From an uncultured Oceanospirillaceae bacterium (GTDB lineage: Bacteria; Pseudomonadota; Gammaproteobacteria; Pseudomonadales; Balneatricaceae), in contig CAJXNY010000007.1 of assembly GCA_913057435.1 (NCBI GenBank), positions 62,001 to 126,000 on the forward strand: a DNA stretch of 64,000 nt, in the 5' to 3' direction. Of the stretch, positions 54,690-63,107 are shown piece after piece. The notes below the pieces were generated by a model, which was given only the letters and a program-made list of their open reading frames with translations, did no database searches and had not been told where the DNA came from. Within the stretch, counting starts at the first letter, position 1. Every line of letters begins with the position of its first letter. The position numbers and the translations under genes were made by a program.

Positions 54690-55013
54690 CTAATGATCCC
54701 GGACGCTATTTTGAGGTGGTACAGTGCCACCAGAAGGAGAAGTGTCTATGGCCAATAAACGTCGAACACTCAGACCCAGTATTGAGAGGTCGATCACCTT
54801 ACCCATCATTACACGGTCGAATAACTGCTCAACCTGCCCCAGCACAAAGCCTGCTTTCTGCACAGCTACACGCCTGCAGCGAGTTCGCAAAGACCTGCGA
54901 ATAGACGCTAAAGATAGACGCTGACGGATGCTTTCAGGCACAGGAATACGAAAGTAGAAAATACCGTGACGGGAACGTTCAAGATAGGCGTTGTGTCGCA
55001 CTTTGTGTCTCAC
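54690..55013 (-). pseudogene. Truncated phage-type integrase (N-terminal fragment)
   Basis: 107 codons. The first 75 match the N-terminal DUF6538-type segment of tyrosine recombinases: AYLERSRHGIFYFRIPVPES (residues 9-28), SIRRSLRTRCRRVAVQKAG. The SAM-like and catalytic domains with the R-H-R-Y residues are missing; the tail (SPSGGTVPPQNSVRDH) looks like sequence joined from elsewhere. The fragment starts 63 bases beyond the 3' end of the 4.5S RNA gene in the same direction, the place an integrase takes next to an attachment site at the end of an RNA gene. A decayed genomic island is the simplest reading. Confidence 0.7.
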
Positions 55014-55075
55014 CTGCAGTCTGCAAGCGAATTAAAAAGCAAGGCTCTAAGAGAAAAGAAGATAACGTAGAATTG

Positions 55076-55187
55076 GGGGCAGCTCCACCAGCCACATCCC
55101 GGCACACGCGACCACCGCTGTGGCTGCTCCCTTCCGGGCCTGACCAGGTTCACGGTTTTGCGTTGCGAGAGGACCAGCAGAGCTACC
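55076..55187 (-). ncRNA. ffs: 4.5S signal recognition particle RNA
   Basis: On the minus strand the universally conserved domain IV appears as CTGGTCAGGCCCGGAAGG followed by GAGCAGCCAC, then GTGTGCCGGGATGTGGCTGG, equal to E. coli 4.5S RNA at nearly all core positions. The ends pair as GGTAGCTC with GAGCTGCC. The RNA binds Ffh and directs membrane proteins to the translocon. Ends are estimated from this pairing. A T-rich stretch follows the 3' end. The broken integrase lies just downstream. Confidence 0.93.
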
Positions 55188-55336
55188 ATCACGATAGCGC
55201 CGAGAACTCAGCACCGTCCGTTGTCTTTCAACTCAGGACGGGGCGTATGTTAGCATCGTTTCAGCTGATTGCAAGTTCTCTTTTCTATTTGGAAACAAAA
55301 ACATAGCGCTGTTCAATGGCTAGCCACCCAGCCCGG

Positions 55337-56650
55337 TCAGGCGGGCTGTTTTGGCTCGCCGAAGGGTTCGGCATCCGGGTCCAGATCGACGCTGATATCC
55401 AGCTCACTGGCGGCCTCCCGATCATTGGCCAGCTCGTCTGCGGTGGGGAAACTCACCATCGCATCCAGCTGGTTGACGATGTATTCAGCAATCGGAATGG
55501 CGGAGGTGGCCGCCGGGGATGGCGCGTTGCACACTACCAGCGCGCGGCTGGTTTTCTCAAACAGGAAATCATCCACCAGGGTGCCATCCGGGCGCACGGC
55601 CTGGGCACGGATACCGGCGGGCCAGGGTTGCAGGTCGGCCTGGGTCAGCTGGGGGCAGTATTTTTGTACCCGCGCCAGGTAGCCACGCGTACTCAGGGAG
55701 TTGCGCAACTCGTTGACGCTGGCCCCCAGGTGGCGGGCGATCAGTTTACGCAGGCCGCTGAAGCGCAGCATGGCCAGGGTTTCTTTCAGGCTGAAGTCGG
55801 TTTTCTGATAGCCCTCGCGTTTAAACGCAAGCACCGCATTGGGGCCAACGGTGACACTGCCGTCGATCATCCGGGTCAGGTGAACGCCCAGGAACGGTAA
55901 ACTCGGGTCCGGGATCGGGTAGATCAGGTGGTTGACGATCTGGTTATGCTGCGCCGCCAGCTGGAAGTACTCACCGCGGAACGGGATGATACGAAACGCC
56001 GGGGTATTGCCCAGCATGCTGACCATGCGGTCCGACTGTAGTCCCGCGCAGGCGACCAGATAGCTGGCCTGTACCCGATCCGTCTGACTATAGGCGGTCA
56101 CCCGGTCGTGGAAGGTTTCCAGTGAGCTGACCTGCATCTGATAGCGGATCTCGCCGCCCGCAGCGATAAACAGCTCTGCCATTTTGCGGCAGATACGGGC
56201 GTAATCAACAATCCCGGTGGACGGCACAAAGATCGCACCCACGCCACGGATGCCCGGTTCGCGGGCCTGCAGCTGGGCCTGATCCAGTACCTCAATCTCA
56301 AGTTTATTCTCAGCACAGCGGCTGATCAGGGTCTGCATGCGCGCCAGTTCGGTGGCGTCGGTGGCCACCAGCAGCTTGCCGCAGTTGTCGTAAGGGATCT
56401 GATGCTGATCACAGAAGGCGCGGGTGGCCTGGTTGCCCGCCTTGCAGAACTGCGCTTTCAGGCTGCCAGGGCTGTAGTAAACACCGGCATGAATCACCCC
56501 GGAGTTACGCCCGGTCTGATGTCTGGCCGGGCCCTCTTCTTTCTCCAGCAGCACGATAGACCGGCCCGGATAGCGCTGCTGTAACTCCAGCGCTGTGGCC
56601 AGTCCCAGAATGCCACCGCCAATCAGCATAAAATCATAAATGGGTCTCAT
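55337..56650 (-). CDS. lhgO: L-2-hydroxyglutarate oxidase/dehydrogenase
   Basis: 437 residues. FAD-binding Rossmann motif IGGGILGLATALELQQR (about residues 10-26), then GRNSGVIHAGVYYSPGSLKA (about 46-65) which is characteristic of LhgO, GKLLVA, and the C-terminal GIRAQAVRPDGTLVDDF (about 350-366). It oxidises L-2-hydroxyglutarate to 2-oxoglutarate and passes electrons to the quinone pool. ATG at 56650 (MRPIYDF) has GGAG seven bases upstream, better than the start six codons earlier. The C-terminal 25 residues are acidic and not conserved. Monocistronic. Confidence 0.93.
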   Translation of the reverse strand: MRPIYDFMLIGGGILGLATALELQQRYPGRSIVLLEKEEGPARHQTGRNSGVIHAGVYYSPGSLKAQFCKAGNQATRAFCDQHQIPYDNCGKLLVATDATELARMQTLISRCAENKLEIEVLDQAQLQAREPGIRGVGAIFVPSTGIVDYARICRKMAELFIAAGGEIRYQMQVSSLETFHDRVTAYSQTDRVQASYLVACAGLQSDRMVSMLGNTPAFRIIPFRGEYFQLAAQHNQIVNHLIYPIPDPSLPFLGVHLTRMIDGSVTVGPNAVLAFKREGYQKTDFSLKETLAMLRFSGLRKLIARHLGASVNELRNSLSTRGYLARVQKYCPQLTQADLQPWPAGIRAQAVRPDGTLVDDFLFEKTSRALVVCNAPSPAATSAIPIAEYIVNQLDAMVSFPTADELANDREAASELDISVDLDPDAEPFGEPKQPA

Positions 56651-56853
56651 CGTCTGCTCCGCATCCATCGCTGTATCAATAACGCGAGTATACCTGATCA
56701 GCGCCCGGCGTTAATGCCAGTAAACAGGGGGAAAGCAGACAACGGTAGTTGTCCAGACCGACCGCTATGCCATAATGTGCGCCCGAGATTAACCGCGCAG
56801 CGCAGTTTTCGTGATATGGCGAAAGGCGCGCGCACTGACACGGTGCTGACACC

Positions 56854-57723
56854 ATGAACACTGCGAAAAAGATCATCGCGTACCAGGGCGAACCTGGTGC
56901 TTACTCTCACCTCTCCTGCCACCACGCGCACCCGGAGATGGAGGCCGTTGCCTGCGAGACCTTTTCGGATGCGATGTTTATGGTCGAGCGCGGTGAAGCG
57001 GCGCTCGCGATGATCCCGCTGGAAAACTCCACGGCAGGCCGGGTAGAAGAGATCTACCGGCTGATCCCGCAAACCAGCCTGCATATCGTCGGTGAGCATT
57101 TTGAGCCGGTCAACCACTGCCTGCTGGCGCTGCCTGGGGTCACCGTGGACGAGCTGAAAACAGTCTCCTCCCACCCCCAGGCGCTGGCCCAGTGTGATGG
57201 CCACCTGAAAGAACTGGGCCTCAAGCCCATTGCCGCGCTGGATACCGCCGGTTCTGCCAATGCCCTGCTGACCCGTGGTAACCGCAGCCACGGTGCTATC
57301 GCCTCCAGCCTGGCCGCCGAGCTGTACGGGCTGGATATTCTGCAGGACTACTTTCAGGATAAAACCGGTAACACCACCCACTTCCTGATTCTGGCCCGCG
57401 ACAGCCATATGCCTGAGCGCACTGCCGATACCCGGTTCATCACCACCCTGCTGTTTACTGTGCGTAATATCCCGGCGGCGCTGTACAAGGCACTGGGCGG
57501 TTTTGCTACCAATAATGGCAATATCGTCAAGCTGGAAAGCTACATGGCGTCCGACACCATGAAAGCCACCAGCTTTCACCTGGATGTGATCGGACACCCG
57601 CAGGACCCGGATATGAAGCACGCTCTTAAAGAGCTGGAGTATTTCAGTAAAGGGCTGCGCATTATGGGCACCTATCCGGCCCATCCATTCCGCGACAAAG
57701 GCGATCAGATACTGGACGACTGA
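56854..57723 (+). CDS. pheA: Monofunctional prephenate dehydratase (alphaproteobacterial type)
   Basis: 289 residues. It converts prephenate to phenylpyruvate for phenylalanine synthesis. The dehydratase domain begins IAYQGEPGAYSHLSC (about 8-22) and contains PLENSTAGRVEEIY (about 55-68) and the catalytic TRF of ADTRFITT (about 191-198); the ACT domain contains NNGNIVKLESYMASD in place of the usual ESRP. No chorismate mutase domain is present, whereas most gammaproteobacteria carry a fused enzyme. The ACT type is as in alphaproteobacteria, so transfer or a second isozyme is possible. Hairpin terminator at 57747. Confidence 0.92.
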   Translation: MNTAKKIIAYQGEPGAYSHLSCHHAHPEMEAVACETFSDAMFMVERGEAALAMIPLENSTAGRVEEIYRLIPQTSLHIVGEHFEPVNHCLLALPGVTVDELKTVSSHPQALAQCDGHLKELGLKPIAALDTAGSANALLTRGNRSHGAIASSLAAELYGLDILQDYFQDKTGNTTHFLILARDSHMPERTADTRFITTLLFTVRNIPAALYKALGGFATNNGNIVKLESYMASDTMKATSFHLDVIGHPQDPDMKHALKELEYFSKGLRIMGTYPAHPFRDKGDQILDD

Positions 57724-57746
57724 GCCATTCTGACGGCCCGCCTTAC

Positions 57747-57775
57747 AGCCCCGCTCTGGCGGGGCTGTTCTGTTT
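57747..57775 (+). terminator. Hairpin terminator of the prephenate dehydratase gene
   Basis: Perfect 8-bp stem AGCCCCGC (57747-57754) with GCGGGGCT (57759-57766), loop of four, followed by a weak T-rich tract. Confidence 0.7.
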
Positions 57776-58004
57776 TAGCCTACCAGAAAGTCAGCTTACA
57801 TGGCTGCACACAGGTATTGCTGCAAATGCACATACCCCGACAGCTACGCAACAATGGGCTATATAAGACAACACGAAAGTATTATATTGCAGCGCACAAA
57901 AAGTCTGCCATACTTCAGCTGCGTTTGAAGTTTCAGGCAGTATTGCGAAATGACAGCCGCATCCCTTTTTTAACTCTGGCCACTCTAAGAGTTAACGTAT
58001 TTTC
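57776..58004 (+). other. Non-coding stretch with an operator-like motif; possible small RNA gene
   Basis: Between the pheA terminator and a second strong rightward terminator at 58005 there is no supported coding sequence. TTGC-AGC-GCAC-AAAAA at 57887-57902 repeats the core of the phasin operator. A -35-like TTGCAG and -10-like CATACT follow with 16-base spacing. A transcript starting near 57920 and ending at 58034 would be about 115 nt. Confidence 0.35.
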
Positions 58005-58034
58005 AGCCTTCCGCTGTTCGGAGGGCTTTTTTTT
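58005..58034 (+). terminator. Rho-independent terminator
   Basis: Stem AGCCTTCCG (58005-58013) with CGGAGGGCT (58019-58027), one G-T pair, loop CTGTT, then T8. It points rightward, but no rightward gene ends here: pheA has its own terminator 240 bases upstream, and the hybrid kinase gene on the other strand ends at 58049. Confidence 0.8.
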
Positions 58035-58048
58035 GTCTGTACCCCGCC

Positions 58049-59782
58049 TTATCCCATCAGCAAATGGGTTAACAAGGCCCGCAGTTTGCCCGGTTTCACC
58101 GGTTTGTTAAGCATGGGCAGCCCCTGTTCCCGATAATGCCGCCGGGCGCTGTCACTGCGATCCGCCGTGATCAGCATCGCCGGTATCTCTCCCAGCAACG
58201 CCCGCACTGCTGCGATGGCGTCAGTGCCCACCTGCTGATTATTCAGGTGGTAATCCGCCAGAATAACATCCGGTTTATAACCCCCTGCACACGCCGCCAG
58301 CGCCTGAGCCTGATCTTCAGCCAGGGTAACTGTGGCGCCCCACTGGGTCAGCAGGGTGTGCATGCTGACGAGGATATTCTCATCGTTATCGATCACCAGA
58401 CACTGGCTGCCCTCCAGGCTGTCCAGCACCGGGGTCAGTTCACCGGCGGGCAGCACCGCCGCCTGCGGGTTAGCCACCAGCGGCACGGTCACGGAAAACA
58501 TCGAGCCCCGGCCTGGCCGTGAACTGACATTGATCGGATGCTGTAGCACCCCGGCTATACGCTCGACAATCGCCAGTCCCAGTCCTACCCCTTTGCGTTC
58601 TCCCTGGCTGTGGCACTCAAGCTGCTGGAACGCCTGGAAAATATCCTCCAGCCGGTTGGCCGGTATACCATCGCCGCTGTCCCACACCTGCAGGCTGAGC
58701 TGATCGCCTTCGCGCCGATATCCCAGCAATACCCGGCCTTCCGTGGTGTATCGCACCGCATTGGTCAGCAGGTTACGCAAAATCCGCAGCAACAGCCGCA
58801 TATCCGAGTGAATCACCAGATCGGCACTGCGCACCCGCAACTGCAATCCGGCTTCGGCAGCCAGCGGCTGAAACTCGGCCTGCAGCGTTTCAAACAGGCA
58901 GTTGAGGCTGAAATCCATGGGGTCAGGCTGTACACCATTCTGATCCAGCCGGGCAATATCCAGCAGATCGGTCAGCAGCTGCTCGGCCCCTTCCAGTGCC
59001 ATATGCACCCGCCCGACCAGGTGATTCTCCTGGGGGCCAATATCACGTTCCAGCAAGGCGGCAACCAGTAACCGCGCAGCGTTCATCGGCTGCAGAAGAT
59101 CATGGCTGGCAGCGGCCAGGTATTTATCTTTGCTCTGATTAGCCAGCTCTGCCGCCTGTACGGCAACGTGCAGTTGCTGTTCGATCTGTTCGCGTTCAGT
59201 GATTTCCAGCCGTAGCTGGTCGTTAAGGCGGGTCAGTTCTGCGGTGCGGGCGTCCACCCGGCTTTCCAGGATTTCATTCAGCTGCCGCAGGTTACGCTGG
59301 TCCTGCACCCGCTCGGTCACATCCTGAATACAGGCTTCCACCAGCGGCACGCCATTTTCATCCTTGAGCAGTACATTAAGTGCCACGTCACGCAGCTCGC
59401 CATCAGCCCGGCGGATACGGGTTTCGTAGCCACGTACCAGGCCTCGATCCTGCAGCAATGACACCAGCAGTGCGTAGCTGGCCGGGGTTTCAAACAGCTG
59501 ACGCAGATCTGGCACCTGCTGGCGCAGGTGTTGCTGATCAGCATAGCCACACAGGTGTGCCATCGCCGGGTTGGCATCCACCAGCTGGCCCTCCAGGCTG
59601 GCCTGGAAGATGCCATGCAGGGCGTTATCGAACAGCCATTTATAGTGATTACGCTCCGCTTCCAGCTGTTCAATGGTGGTGGCCAGTTCGGCATGGTAGG
59701 TCTTGCGAACGGAATGGTTGCCCAGCCCGATCAGATCCTCAAAATTAGCCGTCGTCACCCCCGCCTCAGAACGCTTCTTCAT
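58049..59782 (-). CDS. NahK/ErcS-like hybrid sensor kinase with C-terminal receiver
   Basis: 577 residues, soluble. A PAS domain with PAC (about residues 45-170: NALHGIFQASLEG, IQDVTERVQ), a coiled coil (about 170-225), HisKA with phosphoacceptor in AAASHDLLQPMNAARLL (about 230-246), HATPase with LLTNAVRYT, DSGDGIP and GVGLGLAIVERI, and a receiver domain with ILADYHLNNQ (D near 506) and NKPVKPGKL. This is the layout of Pseudomonas NahK/ErcS. ATG at 59782 (MKKRSEAG) has GAGG six bases upstream and overlaps the end of the ErcA gene by 17 bases. Confidence 0.9.
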   Translation of the reverse strand: MKKRSEAGVTTANFEDLIGLGNHSVRKTYHAELATTIEQLEAERNHYKWLFDNALHGIFQASLEGQLVDANPAMAHLCGYADQQHLRQQVPDLRQLFETPASYALLVSLLQDRGLVRGYETRIRRADGELRDVALNVLLKDENGVPLVEACIQDVTERVQDQRNLRQLNEILESRVDARTAELTRLNDQLRLEITEREQIEQQLHVAVQAAELANQSKDKYLAAASHDLLQPMNAARLLVAALLERDIGPQENHLVGRVHMALEGAEQLLTDLLDIARLDQNGVQPDPMDFSLNCLFETLQAEFQPLAAEAGLQLRVRSADLVIHSDMRLLLRILRNLLTNAVRYTTEGRVLLGYRREGDQLSLQVWDSGDGIPANRLEDIFQAFQQLECHSQGERKGVGLGLAIVERIAGVLQHPINVSSRPGRGSMFSVTVPLVANPQAAVLPAGELTPVLDSLEGSQCLVIDNDENILVSMHTLLTQWGATVTLAEDQAQALAACAGGYKPDVILADYHLNNQQVGTDAIAAVRALLGEIPAMLITADRSDSARRHYREQGLPMLNKPVKPGKLRALLTHLLMG

Positions 59783-60929
59783 AAACCGCCTCAACATCGC
59801 GCTGATTGGATTTACGCGGGTTGGTCACTATGCAGGGGTCACTCAGCGCCTTGCGTGATAGCACCGGGATATCACTGAGGCTGACACCCGACTCGGCCAG
59901 ACCCTGGGTCAGGCCCACATCACTTTTAAGGCCAATTACCCTTGCCATTAATCGCTGGCGGATCTCGGCGCTGTTCAATCCACGCAGGTCCAGTCCCATG
60001 GCATCGGCGACAACTTTGAAACGGTCTTCGGCGTGGCGATAGTTAAAGTCGATCACATGCTCCAGCAACATGGCGTTACACAGGCCGTGGGGCAGATCGA
60101 GGAAACCGCCCAGGCTGTGGGACATGGCATGCACCGCCCCCAGAATGGCATTTGAAAACGCCAGCCCGGCTTTCATGGAGCCCAGCATCACCTGCTCACG
60201 CAGTTTGATGTCCAGCGGGTTGTTTACCAGCGCGACCAGATTGGTATTGAGCAGCCGAATAGCATCCAGCGCGTGCATATCGGTCAGCGGCCCGGCCCCG
60301 GTAGACACAAACGCTTCGATGGCATGCACCAGCGCATCAACCCCGGTACAGGCGGTCAGGAACGGGTCCATGGTGGCGGTGGTTTCCGGGTCGATCAGTG
60401 CCACATCGGGCACCACCGCTTTGGAGACAATGGAGATTTTCATCATCGCCTGTTTATCGGTGATGATGGCAAACTGCGAGACATCCGCCGAGGTGCCCGC
60501 CGTGGTCGGGATAAACACCAGCGGGGGAATAGACACCCGAATGGTATCAACCCCTTCAAAGTCGAGAATACTGCCACCGTGGGCGCTGACGATGCCGATA
60601 CCTTTGGCGCAGTCCATCGGGCTGCCACCGCCAACGGCCACAATCACATTGCACTGCTGCTCGGCGTATAACTCAGCCCCAGCGGCGACCTCTTCGGCAC
60701 GGGGGTTGGGGGAGACAGCGGTAAACGTGACACAGGGGATGCCCTGGCCTTCCAGGTGCTGCTGGATATCTGCCACCCAGCCCGCTGCTACGACACCCGG
60801 GTCTGACACCAGCAGGACTTTACGCGCACCAAAGTTACGCGCGTAGTTCGCCGCCGCGTGGCGCGCGCCTGCACCGAAGATAATCTCCGGTGATACAAAT
60901 TTTCGCAGACTTGAGACATCTGTAGTCAT
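59766..60929 (-). CDS. ercA: Iron-containing alcohol dehydrogenase-like protein, ErcA type
   Basis: 387 residues, group III iron-dependent alcohol dehydrogenase fold: NAD-binding VAVGGGSPMDCAKGIG (about 94-109), FIPTTAGTSADVSQFAI (about 135-151), and the metal ligands in DALVHAIEAF and MSHSLGGFLDLPHGLCNAML (about 262-281, H residues). ErcA of Pseudomonas aeruginosa is needed for regulation of ethanol oxidation and is encoded beside the ErcS-type kinase; here too the kinase gene overlaps its 3' end. It may be a sensor-like dehydrogenase rather than a bulk catabolic enzyme. Start at 60929 (MTTDVSSL) by alignment with the family. Confidence 0.9.
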   Translation of the reverse strand: MTTDVSSLRKFVSPEIIFGAGARHAAANYARNFGARKVLLVSDPGVVAAGWVADIQQHLEGQGIPCVTFTAVSPNPRAEEVAAGAELYAEQQCNVIVAVGGGSPMDCAKGIGIVSAHGGSILDFEGVDTIRVSIPPLVFIPTTAGTSADVSQFAIITDKQAMMKISIVSKAVVPDVALIDPETTATMDPFLTACTGVDALVHAIEAFVSTGAGPLTDMHALDAIRLLNTNLVALVNNPLDIKLREQVMLGSMKAGLAFSNAILGAVHAMSHSLGGFLDLPHGLCNAMLLEHVIDFNYRHAEDRFKVVADAMGLDLRGLNSAEIRQRLMARVIGLKSDVGLTQGLAESGVSLSDIPVLSRKALSDPCIVTNPRKSNQRDVEAVYEEAF

Positions 60930-61491
60930 TGTTATATGTCCCTGGGTGCATGGTGCGCTGGCGGCCATCGCGGGTATGCGATGGCGCTCAGCCCATGCGG
61001 TTTCATTGTTATTATTGGGGCCTTCACCGTTGCGTTAATCGCATCCCTTAGCGCTGCGCCAGCCCATTGCAGACGTTGACCGGCGTGTATGATCCCACAC
61101 TCAGGTGGCCGGGTAGCAGGCACAGAAACAGCAAACCCTCGATATTACCCCCAAAGTGCGGACCGTTAAACATGACGTTTGAGCGTTATCCTGCACCCGG
61201 GGGAAACGGGCCTGGCCCGCGGGTATTGTAACCAGAGTCGCACGCCTCAGGTAGTAGTCCAGTCATCGTGTTCATACTTTCTGCTTACACTACCGGACGA
61301 ACGCCCGGCAACCCTGTCTCCCCCTCTTTGTCGTGCGCCTCAGGGGGCGCTGCCAAACACTGGTAAAAACCCAACCACCCGCCAATTTCGCAGCCCCGAC
61401 AGATCCCTGACCATGGTCTGAAATCTGTTGATGCCCGCCATGCCGGGCCCAGCAGACTCTTCAGCTAACCCGGATCTGTATCGAGGCAACC
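60930..61491. other. Intergenic region between ercA and a porin gene
   Basis: 562 bases between divergent genes with no supported coding sequence. It must hold both promoters. GC-rich inverted repeats occur around 61195-61225 (CCCGGGGGAAACGGGCC). Nothing further is recognised. Confidence 0.45.
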
Positions 61492-62637
61492 ATGAAAAAT
61501 AATAATCAGCCCCATCACGCACTGGCCGTCGCCCTTTCCCTGGCGCTAAGCGCCGGTGCCTGTAGCAGTGCTGTTGCCGGTATTACTTTGTATGACAACG
61601 ATGGCACCACCTTCAGCGCGGATGGCCTGATCAATACCTTTTACGTCAACAGCGACATTGACGATGTTGATAACAGCCTGGACCGTCAGCAGGCACGGGT
61701 GAAGATGGGCTTCCTGCCTAACTGGATCGGTTTTAATATGACCAAACAGGCCGGGGATCTAAAACTGGGCGCGCGCTCCTCGTTCTGGGTATCCATCAAC
61801 GACAGCGACCCGGTCCGGGCCAGTAGCGCAGGCCACGGCGTTACCGATACCGGTATCGATGTGCGGCAGTTTTACGGCACCGTGGATGGCACCTGGGGCC
61901 AGCTGCTGATCGGTAAAGATTTCTCACTGTTTGGCCGGGCCAATATTTTTGGCGATGAGCTGCTTAAAGGCTATGGCCAGGCGGGCTCAGATGGGCTGGT
62001 CGATGGCGCGAATGTTTCGTTCGGTAATATCGGCACCGGTTACCTGTACCCGTTCCCAAATTCACAGATCACCTGGCGCAGCCCGACCAAAAGCGGCCTG
62101 CAGCTGGCGGTCGGCATCATGGACCCGAACAAATCAGCCGTCGGCTCAGAAGAGGACAGCCCACGGCTGGAAGCCGAACTGACCTGGCAGGGCAGCTTCG
62201 ATAAAACGACCATGCGTGCATGGCTGGGCGGTATGACGCAAGAGTCCAGCAATACGGCGGGCGATGTAAATGCTAATGGCCTGTCTTACGGGGCCAACAT
62301 CGGCTTTGGCGGGCTGTCGTTAACCGCCTCCGGCTTTGATGCTGAAGGCGTGGGTACTGCCGGGCTGGCTAACTTTGTCTCATCCGACAGCGGCGATGTC
62401 AGCGGTTACCTGCTGCAAGCGTCCTACACCCTGAACAAGGAACGCTTTGTACTGTCCTATGGAGAGAACGACGGTGGCACCACTGCGGGCGCCAATGACC
62501 TGGACGCAGAGAATACCGCGCTGGCCTGGTTCCACAGCGTAAACGACAACCTGAAACTGGTCGCTGAAATCGACCGCACCGAAACCCCGACCCGGGAAAC
62601 TGATACGGTCGCCATCGGTGCAGTACTCAGCTGGTAA
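61492..62637 (+). CDS. Outer membrane porin
   Basis: 381 residues with a long signal peptide (HALAVALSLALSAGACSSAVA, cleavage near residue 33) and an amphipathic beta-barrel body: TTFSADGLINTFYVNSDID, QARVKMGFLPNWIGFNMTK, GVDVRQFYGTVDGTWGQLLIGK-like strands and terminal VAIGAVLSW. The cysteine in GACSSA lies inside the signal region and is probably not a lipobox because no further lipoprotein features follow. Related porins occur beside ethanol or alkane oxidation genes in marine bacteria, which fits the divergent ercA. Confidence 0.85.
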   Translation: MKNNNQPHHALAVALSLALSAGACSSAVAGITLYDNDGTTFSADGLINTFYVNSDIDDVDNSLDRQQARVKMGFLPNWIGFNMTKQAGDLKLGARSSFWVSINDSDPVRASSAGHGVTDTGIDVRQFYGTVDGTWGQLLIGKDFSLFGRANIFGDELLKGYGQAGSDGLVDGANVSFGNIGTGYLYPFPNSQITWRSPTKSGLQLAVGIMDPNKSAVGSEEDSPRLEAELTWQGSFDKTTMRAWLGGMTQESSNTAGDVNANGLSYGANIGFGGLSLTASGFDAEGVGTAGLANFVSSDSGDVSGYLLQASYTLNKERFVLSYGENDGGTTAGANDLDAENTALAWFHSVNDNLKLVAEIDRTETPTRETDTVAIGAVLSW

Positions 62638-62745
62638 GCCAATGAAGGAAAGCCTGAATACGTAGTGACGTTCGACGCAGAAATGCACTGAGAAAAGCGC
62701 TCACCCTGAGCGATTGTGCCAGGCGCACTCCCGGCACTGTCTATG

Positions 62746-62787
62746 CCCGTGATGGATACTTCCCCTGTCCATCGCGGGTATTTTTTT
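62746..62787 (+). terminator. Rho-independent terminator of the porin gene
   Basis: Stem CCCGTGATGGA (62746-62756) with TCCATCGCGGG (62768-62778), one G-T pair, followed by TA and T7. Confidence 0.88.
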
Positions 62788-62796
62788 GCCTGCCCC

Positions 62797-62867
62797 TGTA
62801 GCAGCGCGCTCCGCGCGCGTCAGGCATTGGCACCAGACCCGGACGTTCGCGGAGCGAACTGCTACAA
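62797..62867. repeat. REPIN-like inverted doublet
   Basis: Two arms in inverted orientation: TGTAGCAGCGCGCTCCGCGC (from 62797) and GTTCGCGGAGCGAACTGCTA (ending with CA at 62867). Each arm is itself palindromic around CGCTCCGCG/CGCGGAGCG. The arms differ at paired positions (CG..CG against TT..AA), keeping the inner pairing of both arms intact. This is the form of REP/REPIN elements of Pseudomonas and relatives. Confidence 0.7.
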
Positions 62868-62879
62868 GATGCCTTACCT

Positions 62880-63092
62880 TCAGAAATCGTCGTCAGTCAG
62901 CTCGGTCAGTACGACTTCACCACATTTTTTACATTTACCTTCGATGTAAATAGTCCCTTTAAGCTCATACTCTTCAGGCTCAGCCATCCCCAGGTTCACT
63001 TCCTGACAGCTGTCGCACCAGGTTTGCTCCAGGAAAGCCTGCTGGTCTTCTTCACTGCGGCTGAAAAAATCGCGTTCGGTACGTTCAGTCAT
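62880..63092 (-). CDS. Small zinc-ribbon protein
   Basis: 70 residues. Two CxxC pairs form a probable zinc ribbon: WCDSCQEVNLG (about residues 25-35) and GKCKKCGEVVL (about 52-62). N-terminus MTERTERDFFSRSEEDQQAFLEQ is helical, C-terminus is acidic (TELTDDDF). A good ribosome site (GAGAGATGAC region) precedes ATG at 63092. The family is common in marine gammaproteobacteria without assigned function. Its stop lies 15 bases from the pseudouridine synthase gene on the upstream side, so the two are probably cotranscribed. Confidence 0.8.
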   Translation of the reverse strand: MTERTERDFFSRSEEDQQAFLEQTWCDSCQEVNLGMAEPEEYELKGTIYIEGKCKKCGEVVLTELTDDDF

Positions 63093-63107
63093 GTCATCTC
63101 TCGTTAA

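Noticed and set aside
57817-58110. 97-codon rightward frame between pheA and the hybrid kinase
   Set aside because: It runs through a strong terminator and into the antisense of the kinase; no start signal.
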